Assembly (NCBI GenBank): GCA_946183385.1
Contig: CAMHBN010000017.1
Location: forward strand, 1-14,552
DNA: 14,552 bases
Direction: 5' to 3'
From: an uncultured Ruminococcus sp.
GTDB lineage: Bacteria > Bacillota > Clostridia > Oscillospirales > Ruminococcaceae
The translations under genes and the position numbers were made by a program. This document shows positions 1-6,605 of the stretch, in pieces. Position 1 is the first letter of the stretch, and each line of letters opens with the position of its first letter. Below the pieces are notes generated by a model. It worked only from the letters and a program-made list of their open reading frames with translations, was not told where the DNA came from and did not search any database.

Positions 1-93
1 CACATGGACAACAACCTCAGAGTCTACCTCGACCCGCCGGTCAGATACAAGCAGATAGGAGTGGATGAAAATGAGCAGACGTCAAAGAGCTAA
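1..93 (+). CDS. C-terminal end of an unidentified protein (5' truncated)
   Basis: Frame 1 is open from the window edge to a TAA at 91-93, giving the last 30 residues of a protein that begins outside the window. The visible tail is polar (ends ...ENEQTSKS) and carries no motif I recognise, so no function is offered. It is treated as coding because the next gene has its own ribosome binding site inside it and overlaps it by 23 bases, the usual arrangement of two co-translated genes, and because terminators follow shortly after. The alternative is that frame 1 is open by chance over this short stretch. Confidence 0.5.
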   Translation, partial: HMDNNLRVYLDPPVRYKQIGVDENEQTSKS

Positions 94-244
94 TAAGGAT
101 GCGTCCACCACAAAGAAGGAAATAGCCGTGATAGCGGCTTCCGCACTGATACCCGTGGTGGGAACGGTGATAGCGCCTGTCCTCATGGCCAAGAAAGTGA
201 TCCCGATAGTATTGGAAAAGAGGAAGGGCGGTTCGTCCGAATAA
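71..244 (+). CDS. Small single-pass membrane protein, 57 aa, unknown function
   Basis: This short gene starts at ATG 71 with an AGGAG at 57-61, nine bases upstream; an in-frame ATG at 65 is possible but too close to that site. The product has a basic N-terminus (MSRRQRANKD), a hydrophobic stretch at about residues 18-42 (IAVIAASALIPVVGTVIAPV...), and a basic tail with a KRKGG motif. That pattern suggests one membrane-spanning helix or a membrane-associated amphipathic peptide. It overlaps the upstream reading frame by 23 bases, and a strong terminator begins 7 bases after the stop, so it is the last gene of a plus-strand operon. I do not recognise the family. Small hydrophobic cationic peptides include toxins, leaderless bacteriocins and membrane-complex subunits, but nothing here separates these. 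Confidence 0.6.
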   Translation: MSRRQRANKDASTTKKEIAVIAASALIPVVGTVIAPVLMAKKVIPIVLEKRKGGSSE

Positions 245-250
245 AAAACG

Positions 251-280
251 GCGGTGCTTCGTTATGAAGCACCGCTTTTT
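251..280 (+). terminator. Rho-independent terminator after the small membrane protein
   Basis: A perfect 10-bp stem (GCGGTGCTTC at 251-260 with GAAGCACCGC at 266-275), loop GTTAT, is followed by five T. A run of A lies just before the stem, so it could also act on transcripts arriving from the minus strand. Confidence 0.92.
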
Positions 281-293
281 GCGTTGTCCCAAC

Positions 294-325
294 AAAAAGG
301 CTATCGGTCACCCGATAGCCTTTTT
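294..325 (-). terminator. Bidirectional-looking terminator of the PEP carboxykinase gene
   Basis: A 9-bp stem (GGCTATCGG 299-307 with CCGATAGCC 312-320) has AAAAA on its left (294-298) and TTTTT on its right (321-325). Read on the minus strand it lies just beyond the pckG stop codon and ends in a U-tract; read on the plus strand it backs up the terminator at 251-280. Confidence 0.9.
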
Positions 326-332
326 CATTTAC

Positions 333-2150
333 TTACTTATTAAGATTTGCCTCGATAACGTCGAGCTCATCGTAGAGAGCCTGCGGGATATTGCCGCCCT
401 TAGCCTTGATGTCCTCGTCGTAGTATCTTCTCATCTCGGCGATCTCCTTCTTCCACTCGTCCTTGTCAACTGTGAGGAGAGCCTGAAGAGCTGTAGGAGT
501 AACCTCGTCCTCGATACCCTTGAGGTTGATATCCTCGGGCTTGGGGAGGTAGCCGATAGGAGTCTCAACAGCGTCGACCTCGCCGTCAACGCGCTTGATG
601 ATCCAGTCGAGAACACGCATATTCTCGCCGTAGCCGGGCCAGAGGAAGTTGCCCTCGTCGTCGGTCCTGAACCAGTTTACGTTGAATATCTTGGGAGCCT
701 TGCTGCCGAGTCTTGCGCCCATTTCGAGCCAGTGAGCCCAGTAGTCGCCAACATTGTAGCCGATGAAGGGCTTCATAGCCATAGGATCGTGACGGAGCAC
801 GCCTACTGCACCTGTAGCAGCTGCTGTAGTCTCGGAGGAAACAGCAGAGCCGATGTATGTACCGTGAGTCCAGTCGAACGACTGATATACGAGGGGAGCA
901 GTTGTAGCGCGGCGTCCGCCGAAGATGATAGCGGATACGGGCACGCCCTCGGGGTTGTTGAACTCAGGCGAGATGCAGGGGCAGTTCTTAGCGGGAGCTG
1001 TGAATCTCGAGTTGGGGTGAGCGAGCTTCTTGCCCTCGGCTACCCAAGCCTCACCGTCGCACTTGATACCTGTCCACTCTGTTGCATCCTTGGGCGGATT
1101 CTCGTTGAGCTTCTCCCACCAAACGGTGTTGTCGGAGTTGTCGAGAGCAACGTTTGTGAAGATAGCGCCTTCCTTAGTGCAGGCAAGAGCGTTGTAGTTG
1201 GACTTGGCATTAGTTCCGGGAGCAACGCCGAAGAAGCCGTTCTCGGGGTTGATGGCGTAGAGTCTGCCGTCCTTGCCGGGCTTCATCCAGGCGATATCGT
1301 CACCGACAGTGAATACCTCATAGCCGTCCTTCTTGTATCCCTCGGGCGGAATGAGCATAGCGAGGTTTGTCTTGCCGCAAGCCGACGGGAAAGCAGCAGT
1401 GATGTACTTGATCTCGCCGTTGGGCTTCTTAACGCCGAGGATGAGCATGTGCTCAGCCATCCAAGCCTCGTTCTTGCCCTGGAAGGAAGCGATACGGAGA
1501 GCAAAGCACTTCTTGCCGAGGAGAACGTTTCCGCCGTAAGCGGAGTTGATGGACCAGATAGTATTCTCCTCAGGGAACTGAACGATGTATCTCTTTTCGG
1601 GATCAACGTCAGCCTTTGAGTGGAGACCTCTTACAAAATCGTCGGAGGTATCGCCGAGGTTCTTGAAAGCCTGAGCGCCCATACGTGTCATGATGTTCAT
1701 ATTGAGAACAACGTAGATGGAGTCGGTGACCTCAACGCCTACTTTAGCGAGAGGAGAGCCGATGGGTCCCATGGAGTAGGGGATAACGTACATTGTTCTG
1801 CCCTTCATAACGCCGTCGTACATAGGTGTGAGCATAGCCTTCATCTCGTCGGGAGCCATCCAGTTGTTTGTAGGACCTGCGCCCTTCTTCTCCTTCGAGC
1901 AGATGAAAGTTCTGTCCTCAACACGGGCAACGTCGTTAGCGCGTGTTCTGTGGTAGAGGCAGTTGGGGTACTTCTCGGGGTTGAGCTTGTACATTTTGTC
2001 CCAGCTGTCATCGGGGAGAGAAGTTACCTCTTCGATGAGGGAGTCGATCTGCTCCTTGGAGCCGTCGATCCATACTACCTTGTCGGGCTTGCAGAGAGCG
2101 ACCATCTCGTCTACCCATTTTAATACATTGGGGTTCTTTGTCAGTGACAT
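333..2150 (-). CDS. pckG: Phosphoenolpyruvate carboxykinase, GTP type (EC 4.1.1.32)
   Basis: This cytoplasmic enzyme interconverts oxaloacetate and PEP plus CO2 using GTP/GDP. The 605-aa product has the family's usual length and order of motifs: an Arg/substrate region around residues 117-129 (GRTMYVIPYSMGP), YGGN at 205-208, the P-loop FPSACGKTN at 254-262 with the reactive cysteine (C258) typical of the GTP class, the metal-binding VGDDIAWMK at 282-290, FGGRR at 410-414, and a nucleotide-pocket region near FNVNWFR at 489-495. The SACGKT P-loop separates it from the ATP-type enzyme. ATG 2148-2150 has an AGGAGG (2160-2165) nine bases upstream. It is monocistronic, with its own consensus promoter and terminator. 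In succinate-forming ruminococci this enzyme family is thought to run mainly towards carboxylation; that direction is an inference here. Confidence 0.97.
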   Translation of the reverse strand: MSLTKNPNVLKWVDEMVALCKPDKVVWIDGSKEQIDSLIEEVTSLPDDSWDKMYKLNPEKYPNCLYHRTRANDVARVEDRTFICSKEKKGAGPTNNWMAPDEMKAMLTPMYDGVMKGRTMYVIPYSMGPIGSPLAKVGVEVTDSIYVVLNMNIMTRMGAQAFKNLGDTSDDFVRGLHSKADVDPEKRYIVQFPEENTIWSINSAYGGNVLLGKKCFALRIASFQGKNEAWMAEHMLILGVKKPNGEIKYITAAFPSACGKTNLAMLIPPEGYKKDGYEVFTVGDDIAWMKPGKDGRLYAINPENGFFGVAPGTNAKSNYNALACTKEGAIFTNVALDNSDNTVWWEKLNENPPKDATEWTGIKCDGEAWVAEGKKLAHPNSRFTAPAKNCPCISPEFNNPEGVPVSAIIFGGRRATTAPLVYQSFDWTHGTYIGSAVSSETTAAATGAVGVLRHDPMAMKPFIGYNVGDYWAHWLEMGARLGSKAPKIFNVNWFRTDDEGNFLWPGYGENMRVLDWIIKRVDGEVDAVETPIGYLPKPEDINLKGIEDEVTPTALQALLTVDKDEWKKEIAEMRRYYDEDIKAKGGNIPQALYDELDVIEANLNK

Positions 2151-2240
2151 TGATATATACCTCCTAAAAGATTATCATTTCAGTGCGGCGGATAAAGCCG
2201 CGCAGGGAAACCGTAAAAAACCGATTTACCCTCATTTACT

Positions 2241-2269
2241 ATTATATACATTTTCTGTCAAACTGTCAA
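2241..2269 (-). promoter_or_regulatory. Consensus sigma-A promoter of pckG
   Basis: On the minus strand TTGACA (2264-2269) and TATAAT (2241-2246) are separated by exactly 17 bp: both hexamers are perfect. Transcription should start near 2234, leaving a leader of about 84 nt. The leader can form a hairpin (stem 2183-2189 with 2197-2203) before the ribosome binding site. Such a promoter predicts strong constitutive expression unless repressed. Confidence 0.85.
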
Positions 2270-2442
2270 TAGCGGCGAATGATATTTTTCTGACATAGTG
2301 ATATATATAATATTTCCCCGAAAAACGTCGGTGCCTGCGGAGACCGCGACAGGCAACTGTAGTATATGCACAACAGTTTCAACATATCGTTGTATAAAAG
2401 GTAGAAAAATATTTAAAAAGGCTGTTAATTTACTATTCATTG

Positions 2443-2470
2443 TTGAAAAATCTGATTTTTGTGGTATAAT
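2443..2470 (+). promoter_or_regulatory. Extended -10 promoter of the cytidylate-kinase-like gene
   Basis: TATAAT at 2465-2470 is preceded by TGG (2462-2464), making an extended -10, with TTGAAA at 2443-2448 sixteen bases upstream. The start would be near 2477, about 38 nt before the ATG at 2515. The 364-bp gap between pckG and this gene otherwise holds only the two divergent promoters and small inverted repeats, for example AACTGT/ACAGTT around 2355-2378. Confidence 0.75.
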
Positions 2471-2514
2471 TATACTATGTTATACTGAATATGGACAGAA
2501 CGGAGGTCATTTTA

Positions 2515-3153
2515 ATGAAGAAAACGATCATCACTATCGAACGCCAGTACGGCAGCGGCGGAAGTACCATCGGCAAGCTCGCTGCGGAAAAGCTCGGCGT
2601 CAACTACTACAACAGACAAATACTCGAAATGACTGCCCAGAAATGCGGCATTTCCGCAGAATACCTCGAATCTGCGGAGGAGAGCGTGCCTACCAGCTTC
2701 CTGTATTCTCTCCTGCTCTCGGCTAACCCCGGACGCACTATGGAGGAGAATCTGCCGCTCTCGGACAAGGTCTTCCTTATGGAGAGCCGTATCATCAGCG
2801 AGATAGCCGAGCGCGAGAACGGCTTTGTGCTCGTCGGACGCTGCGGAAGCTACATCCTCGAGGATAAGGGCTGTTTCAGCGTTTATATTTACGCTCCGCA
2901 CGAGGCGAGGATAAACCGCGCGGTGAACAGCTACGGCGTCGCTCAGAACAAGGCGGAGAATACGCTGAAAAAGATAGATAAGCGCCGCGAGACGTTCTTC
3001 AACGTAAATACGGGCAGAAACTGGCAGGACAAGGACCAGTATTCCCTCTGCCTCAACAGCGCCGAGCTCGGGGACGAGCTGTGCGCGGAGCTCATCGTAA
3101 AGGCTTATAACGAGTATAACGTCCGTTTCCGCAGCGAGGCGGGCATAAAGTGA
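2515..3153 (+). CDS. Cytidylate kinase-like family protein (P-loop nucleotide kinase fold)
   Basis: The 212-aa product begins MKKTIITIERQYGSGGSTIG: a beta strand followed by a P-loop of the form GSGG-x-x-IGK (residues 13-21), as in the cytidylate-kinase-like family (Pfam PF13189), which is widespread in Clostridia. Further family features are NYYNRQIL (30-37), FVLVGRCGSYIL (104-115), KKIDKRRETFFN (152-163) and TGRNWQDKDQYSLCLNS (166-182). Substrate specificity of this family is largely unestablished, and it is distinct from the essential Cmk, so a nucleoside-monophosphate kinase role is inference. The start is set at 2515 rather than the in-frame ATG at 2491 because GGAGG (2502-2506) lies eight bases before 2515 and inside the longer version. 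Nothing follows on the same strand; a large palindrome begins 9 bp after the stop. Confidence 0.85.
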   Translation: MKKTIITIERQYGSGGSTIGKLAAEKLGVNYYNRQILEMTAQKCGISAEYLESAEESVPTSFLYSLLLSANPGRTMEENLPLSDKVFLMESRIISEIAERENGFVLVGRCGSYILEDKGCFSVYIYAPHEARINRAVNSYGVAQNKAENTLKKIDKRRETFFNVNTGRNWQDKDQYSLCLNSAELGDELCAELIVKAYNEYNVRFRSEAGIK

Positions 3154-3161
3154 CAAAAAGA

Positions 3162-3290
3162 GCCTCTCCGCAACTGCGATACTTATACAGAAGTAATACG
3201 AGGACTTATTGAGGGAAACCCTTTTGAAAAAGGGTTCTCCCAGTAGGTTCACATATTGCTGCTATATAGGCATCACAGTAGCGGAGAGGC
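3162..3290. repeat. 129-bp imperfect palindrome between convergent genes
   Basis: The gap between two convergent genes is one long inverted repeat centred on about 3226. Outer arms GCCTCTCCGC (3162-3171) and GCGGAGAGGC (3281-3290) are flanked by AAAAA (3155-3159) and TTTTT (3291-3295). The next stretches of about 40 bases on each side also match as reverse complements with about a dozen differences, nearly all transitions. The apex is GGGAAACCC(T)4 against (A)4GGGTTCTCCC. Either transcript should fold into one hairpin about 60 bp long ending in U, so it probably terminates both neighbours. Its size and decay pattern look like a MITE-like or mobile palindromic element rather than an ordinary terminator. 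The right T-tract overlaps the stop codon of the minus-strand gene. Confidence 0.85.
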
Positions 3291-3293
3291 TTT

Positions 3294-3773
3294 TTATGCC
3301 ATTATGATGTCCTCGAATTTGCCGCGTATCGCTCTGACGAGCTCTGTGGGCGAGAGACGTATCTGTGTGCCGATCCGTCCGCCGCTGATGTAGAAGAGCT
3401 CCATAGTCTCGGCGGTATTATGCACCACGGTCATGAACTGCTTCTTCATGCCGATGGGAGTACAGCCTCCGCGGACGTAGCCGGTCACTGCTGTTATATC
3501 CTTGACGTGCAGCAGCTCCACCGACTTCTCACCCACGCTCTTGGCGGCTTTTTTGAGGTCGAGCTCCTCGGCTACGGGCAGCAGGAAGCAGTAATAGCTC
3601 CCCGACTTGCCATGCGCAACAAGGGTCTTGAAGGTCTGCTCGGCGGGCTGACCGAGAGCCTCCGCGGTATGTATGCCGTCGATGAACTCCTCGCACTCGT
3701 AGGTCTGCACGGTGTAGGCTATTTTGCTCTTGTCGAGGAAGCGCATCGCGTTAGTTTTCAGTTCCTTGGGCAT
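3294..3773 (-). CDS. ybaK: Cys-tRNA(Pro) deacylase, YbaK/EbsC family
   Basis: The 159-aa product is full length for the YbaK branch of aminoacyl-tRNA editing proteins, which hydrolyse Cys mis-attached to tRNA(Pro) (and Cys-tRNA(Cys)) in the cytoplasm. Visible family features are the TFKTLV motif with the conserved lysine (K49), the GGCTPIG substrate loop (102-108), and SGGRIGTQI (130-138). ATG 3771-3773 is chosen because a GGAG lies ten bases upstream inside the preceding gene. The two genes overlap by 23 bp in different frames, so translation is probably coupled, although I see no functional link to the lipoprotein. The stop codon falls inside the T-tract of the downstream palindrome. Confidence 0.93.
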   Translation of the reverse strand: MPKELKTNAMRFLDKSKIAYTVQTYECEEFIDGIHTAEALGQPAEQTFKTLVAHGKSGSYYCFLLPVAEELDLKKAAKSVGEKSVELLHVKDITAVTGYVRGGCTPIGMKKQFMTVVHNTAETMELFYISGGRIGTQIRLSPTELVRAIRGKFEDIIMA

Positions 3774-4842
3774 TCTTCATATTCTCCATTATCTTGTTGT
3801 ACTCCTCCTCGCCGAGCACTTCCTTGTACACGTCGGGCATGAGGGTTATCTCTTCGTCGAGGATTATCGGGTAGGGGTGATTCCCCAGCATATCCGTCTT
3901 GTAGTTATTGTCAAGTATGAAGTTCTTGACCTCCTGCTGAGTGAGCGGAGGAGTTGCCTCGTCGCCGAACTTTATATCCTCGTACAGCCATTCCATCGTC
4001 AGAATGTCGTCTATATTGTAGATCCTGTAAACATAGCAAAGACCTGTTTCGGCGTCGAGCTCCCAGTAGTATTTCCTGTAGAAGCTTGCGTTGTCCTTAT
4101 TCGTCTCAAGAGTGAGGCAGATTATCTTTTTTTCGCCGCTCTCCTTCACATCGACTATCGTGCAGTCGTCGAAAACCGTGATGTTGCGCTTGCAGGCGCT
4201 CTCCTGAAAGACATCGTACAAAAGCTGAACGGGCACTACGTTGTAGCAGTAGGCGGCGAAGTGGTCGTAGGCGGCGCAGGATTTCCTCGGCTCGTCCAGC
4301 GGCGACCACGTCTTTGCCTCGCGGTCGAATGCTGCATAGCTTCCCTCGCCCTCGATGAAGTAGATGCTCTTCTCGAAGTCGAACTCCTCCTTCACGACCT
4401 CTCCGTCCTCGTTGACGCTCTTGCCGAAGTACCAGCCCGCCTGCAAATCGTCGTCTATGGCAAACTCATACCTTGTCGTGAGATAGGTGTCCGTATCGCC
4501 GTACTTCTCGGTCAGCACGCACACGCCCGACCTCCTCCGCGAATCGGGGCAGAGCTCGTTTACGTCGAGGGCGAGCACGTCGTCTATCTTGATGTCGAAT
4601 TTCTTGGGCTTGGTGGTCGTGGTCACGGTCGTGGTGACCCTGGCAGTTGTCACGGGCTTAGCCGTGGTAGCCCATGCGGGCTCGGTAGTCATTGGCGCGT
4701 AGGTGACGGGCGGGTCGGGTTTGATAATGCTCTCCTGTTCCTGAGGCTCGGAGCCGCACGCACACAGCGCCATCGCTGCCACCGCGGAAAGGGTTAATAC
4801 TGCATATCTTGCTTTGATGTTGATGCTGAATCTCTTGGACAT
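3751..4842 (-). CDS. Predicted lipoprotein with Thr/Pro-rich linker, unknown function
   Basis: The 363-aa product has a basic N-terminus, a hydrophobic core (about 12-26) and a lipobox-like LCAC ending at C29, so it is probably exported and lipid-anchored on the outer face of the membrane. Residues from about 42 to 80 form a Thr/Pro-rich spacer (TTARVTTTVTTTTKPKK), a style shared with linkers of ruminococcal surface proteins. The rest (about 80-363) is an acidic globular domain rich in aromatic residues, with motifs such as ETGLCYVYRIYN that recall domains measuring or binding extracellular ligands, but I recognise no named family. ATG 4840-4842 has AGGAGG at 4848-4853. It is followed by ybaK with a 23-bp overlap. 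I could not place a convincing promoter upstream, where the repeat mosaic begins. Confidence 0.85.
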   Translation of the reverse strand: MSKRFSINIKARYAVLTLSAVAAMALCACGSEPQEQESIIKPDPPVTYAPMTTEPAWATTAKPVTTARVTTTVTTTTKPKKFDIKIDDVLALDVNELCPDSRRRSGVCVLTEKYGDTDTYLTTRYEFAIDDDLQAGWYFGKSVNEDGEVVKEEFDFEKSIYFIEGEGSYAAFDREAKTWSPLDEPRKSCAAYDHFAAYCYNVVPVQLLYDVFQESACKRNITVFDDCTIVDVKESGEKKIICLTLETNKDNASFYRKYYWELDAETGLCYVYRIYNIDDILTMEWLYEDIKFGDEATPPLTQQEVKNFILDNNYKTDMLGNHPYPIILDEEITLMPDVYKEVLGEEEYNKIMENMKNAQGTEN

Positions 4843-4881
4843 ATTTACCTCCTTTGTGGGACGTCGGTCATATTCGTAATT

Positions 4882-4898
4882 TTTAATTCGGAATTAAA
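4882..4898. repeat. AT-rich 17-bp perfect palindrome at the edge of a repeat mosaic
   Basis: TTTAATTC-G-GAATTAAA is a perfect palindrome lying against the arm at 4899. Its core AATTCGGAATT recurs at 7677-7687, beside the stop codon of the decarboxylase gene, and ATTCGTAATT accompanies both sites. It is probably part of a dispersed intergenic repeat rather than an operator. Confidence 0.55.
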
Positions 4899-4979
4899 TG
4901 TAGGGGCGCACATTTAAGCAGTGCCCCAAATCTTTGATTTGGCTGGCAATGCTATATGCAACTATGTTGCAGTGCGCCC
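4899..4979. repeat. Interrupted copy of the TGTAGGGGCGCAC palindrome
   Basis: Left arm TGTAGGGGCGCAC (4899-4911) is identical to the arm at 13018-13030. Its partner GTGCGCCC lies at 4972-4979, about 60 bp away instead of 3. The intervening sequence holds its own hairpin (CCAAATC/GATTTGG, 4926-4942), suggesting insertion into the loop or a longer variant of the same element. Confidence 0.6.
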
Positions 4980-5002
4980 GTCGGGTTTATTCGCATATTT
5001 GC

Positions 5003-5029
5003 GGAACGCCGAGGGCGGCGTTCCCTACA
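5003..5029. repeat. Degenerate copy of the GACGCCGCCCTCGGCGTC palindrome
   Basis: GGAACGCCG (5003-5011), loop AGGG, CGGCGTTCC (5016-5024) and then CTACAA form a hairpin. It matches, on the opposite strand, the unit at 13069-13100, including its four-base loop and flanking TGTAGGG, with substitutions and loss of the outer pairs on one side. It lies about 60 bp beyond the queH stop and could help end that transcript, though no T-tract follows. Confidence 0.65.
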
Positions 5030-5066
5030 ATATTATCGACCGCGAAAGCAAACTTGCGATTCGTAC

Positions 5067-5119
5067 AGAGTAAGCGAGTTTACGAGCGTCAGCGCGAATC
5101 GCCCGCGGGGGCTCCCCGC
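5067..5119 (-). repeat. 53-bp dispersed repeat, copy A (overlaps the 3' end of queH)
   Basis: Read on the minus strand from 5119 down, this matches 12821-12873 at 48 of 53 positions without gaps. It opens with a perfect small hairpin (GCGGGG-AGC-CCCCGC) followed by the palindrome GCGATTCGC. The first 28 bases are identical in both copies and all differences fall in the second half. Here the identical half is translated as the last nine residues of QueH. Confidence 0.9.
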
Positions 5120-5715
5120 CGCGAATAGACGCACCCGCAGTAATTCTGCCGATAGAGCCCGTACTGCCGCGACAGCTCTATCGAGTGCTTGTAGCCGTCG
5201 TGCTTCTTGAAGTCGGAGTACAGATACGCCACGCCGCACTCCTCCGCTATCGCGCCGCCGCACTCATTGATGAACGCGCAGTCCTTATGCGGACTTATCG
5301 TCAGCGTGGTCGTGAAGTAGCCGCAACCGAGCTCCCGTGCCTTTTCGCCTGTTCTGCGCAGGCGGTAGGCTATACAGCGCTGACAGCGCTCGCCGCGCTC
5401 GGGCAGGTCTTCGAGTCCCTTTGCCAGCTCGTAGAACGGCGCGGGGTCGTAGTCCTCGTCTATCACCGCGACATCGAGCCCAAGCTCCGATATCAGCCGT
5501 TTCAGCTCGCTCTTGCGGTAGAGGTACTCCTCCTCGGGAGCGATATTCGGGTTGCAGAAGTATACCGTTATCTCGAAGTGCCCGTACAGATACAGCAGGG
5601 TATGGCTGCTGCACGGAGCACAGCACGCATGGAGCATAAGCCGCGGCTTTTCGCCATTTTTCTCCAGCTCCGCGAGCTTGTCGTCGAGCATTTTTCCGTA
5701 GTTCGGCTTCTGCAT
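5089..5715 (-). CDS. queH: Epoxyqueuosine reductase QueH
   Basis: QueH catalyses the last step of queuosine synthesis, reducing epoxyqueuosine in tRNA to queuosine with an iron-sulfur cluster, and is the non-orthologous replacement of QueG. The 208-aa product has the family signature: adjacent cysteines in LHACCAPCSS (C31, C32, C35), YFCNPNI (52-58), the CQRC pair (C111, C114), TTTLTISPHKD (135-145), DFKKHDGYKHSIELS (168-182) and YRQNYCGCVYS (188-198). A GAGGA seven bases before ATG 5713-5715 sits in the end of ricT, only three bases separate the genes, and co-translation is likely. The final residues, RGAPAGDSR, are encoded by the 53-bp repeat, which also supplies the TGA; the conserved part of the family ends just before this, so the enzyme should be active with an acquired tail. 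Confidence 0.96.
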   Translation of the reverse strand: MQKPNYGKMLDDKLAELEKNGEKPRLMLHACCAPCSSHTLLYLYGHFEITVYFCNPNIAPEEEYLYRKSELKRLISELGLDVAVIDEDYDPAPFYELAKGLEDLPERGERCQRCIAYRLRRTGEKARELGCGYFTTTLTISPHKDCAFINECGGAIAEECGVAYLYSDFKKHDGYKHSIELSRQYGLYRQNYCGCVYSRRGAPAGDSR

Positions 5716-5718
5716 GGC

Positions 5719-6582
5719 TTATTCCTCGAGATTTTTCAGAGCCTTAAGCTCCTCCTTGCTGAGCTTGACCTCAACGTCCTTGAGGAGCTTCACCTCGCTC
5801 CTGTCGAGAGTTACGGGCATTTCCGACTTCTCGGTCTTTATCCTGAGCTTGCCCGTGATGAGGTTGGCGTCCTCGACTCTGCCCTTGTCTCCGTCGGGAG
5901 TAACAACGATAGCGCCTACCTTCGGCGTTATCTTCAGCAGCGAGTCATAAGCAGCCTGCTCGTTTTTGAGGCAGCACATCAGTCTGCCGCAGGTGCCAGA
6001 TATCTTCGTCGGGTTCAGCGAGAGTCCCTGCTCCTTTGCCATTTTTATGGACACGGGGTTGAAGTCGCCCATGTGCGCCTTGCAGCAGAATTCCCTGCCG
6101 CAGATGCCCAGTCCGCCGAGTATCTTCGCCTCGTCGCGGACGCCTATCTGGCGCAGCTCTATACGTGTGCGGAACACCGCCGCGAGGTCCTTTACGAGCT
6201 CGCGGAAGTCAACGCGGTTCTCGGCTGTGAAATAGAACAGCATCTTGTTGTTGTCGAAGGTGCACTCTACGTCAACGAGGCTCATTTTCAGCTTGCGGAG
6301 AGCTATCTTCTCCTCGCATATACGGAAAGCGTCCTTCTCGCGCTGCTTGTTCTTCTCGACGGTTCTGAGGTCGTTCGCGTCTGCGAGCCTGATTATCGGC
6401 TTCAGCGGCGAATTTATCGCGTTGTCGTCTATCTGCCTGTTGGCGATGACTACCTCTCCGCACTCGACGCCCCTCACGGTCTCGACTATTGCGCGGTCGC
6501 CCACATTTGCCTTGATATCGCCGGGCGAGAAGTAATACACCTTCCCGACGCTCTTGAAGCGGATACCCACTATCTCTTTCAT
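5719..6582 (-). CDS. ricT: RicT / YaaT, PSP1-domain protein of the Y-complex (RNase Y specificity)
   Basis: The 287-aa product is a full-length member of the PSP1 family. In Bacillus, RicT joins RicA and RicF in an iron-sulfur complex that directs RNase Y to particular mRNAs and influences sporulation, competence and biofilm formation. The PSP1 region (about 60-150) includes ENRVDFRELVKDLA (121-134). The cysteine clusters CGREFCC (C161, C166, C167) and TCGRLMCC (C198, C203, C204) are the proposed Fe-S ligands, and all are present. The start ATG has AAGGAG seven bases upstream. It lies between holB and queH on one strand with short gaps, and the holB-ricT order matches Bacillus holB-yaaT. RicA and RicF are not in the window. 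The pairing with queH is less familiar to me. Confidence 0.95.
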   Translation of the reverse strand: MKEIVGIRFKSVGKVYYFSPGDIKANVGDRAIVETVRGVECGEVVIANRQIDDNAINSPLKPIIRLADANDLRTVEKNKQREKDAFRICEEKIALRKLKMSLVDVECTFDNNKMLFYFTAENRVDFRELVKDLAAVFRTRIELRQIGVRDEAKILGGLGICGREFCCKAHMGDFNPVSIKMAKEQGLSLNPTKISGTCGRLMCCLKNEQAAYDSLLKITPKVGAIVVTPDGDKGRVEDANLITGKLRIKTEKSEMPVTLDRSEVKLLKDVEVKLSKEELKALKNLEE

Positions 6583-6605
6583 AAAAAGCTCCTTGCCCGT
6601 CCGTT

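Noticed and set aside
264..1619. Plus-strand open frame antisense to the PEP carboxykinase gene
   Set aside because: It starts inside a terminator hairpin and mirrors a full-length conserved enzyme on the other strand.
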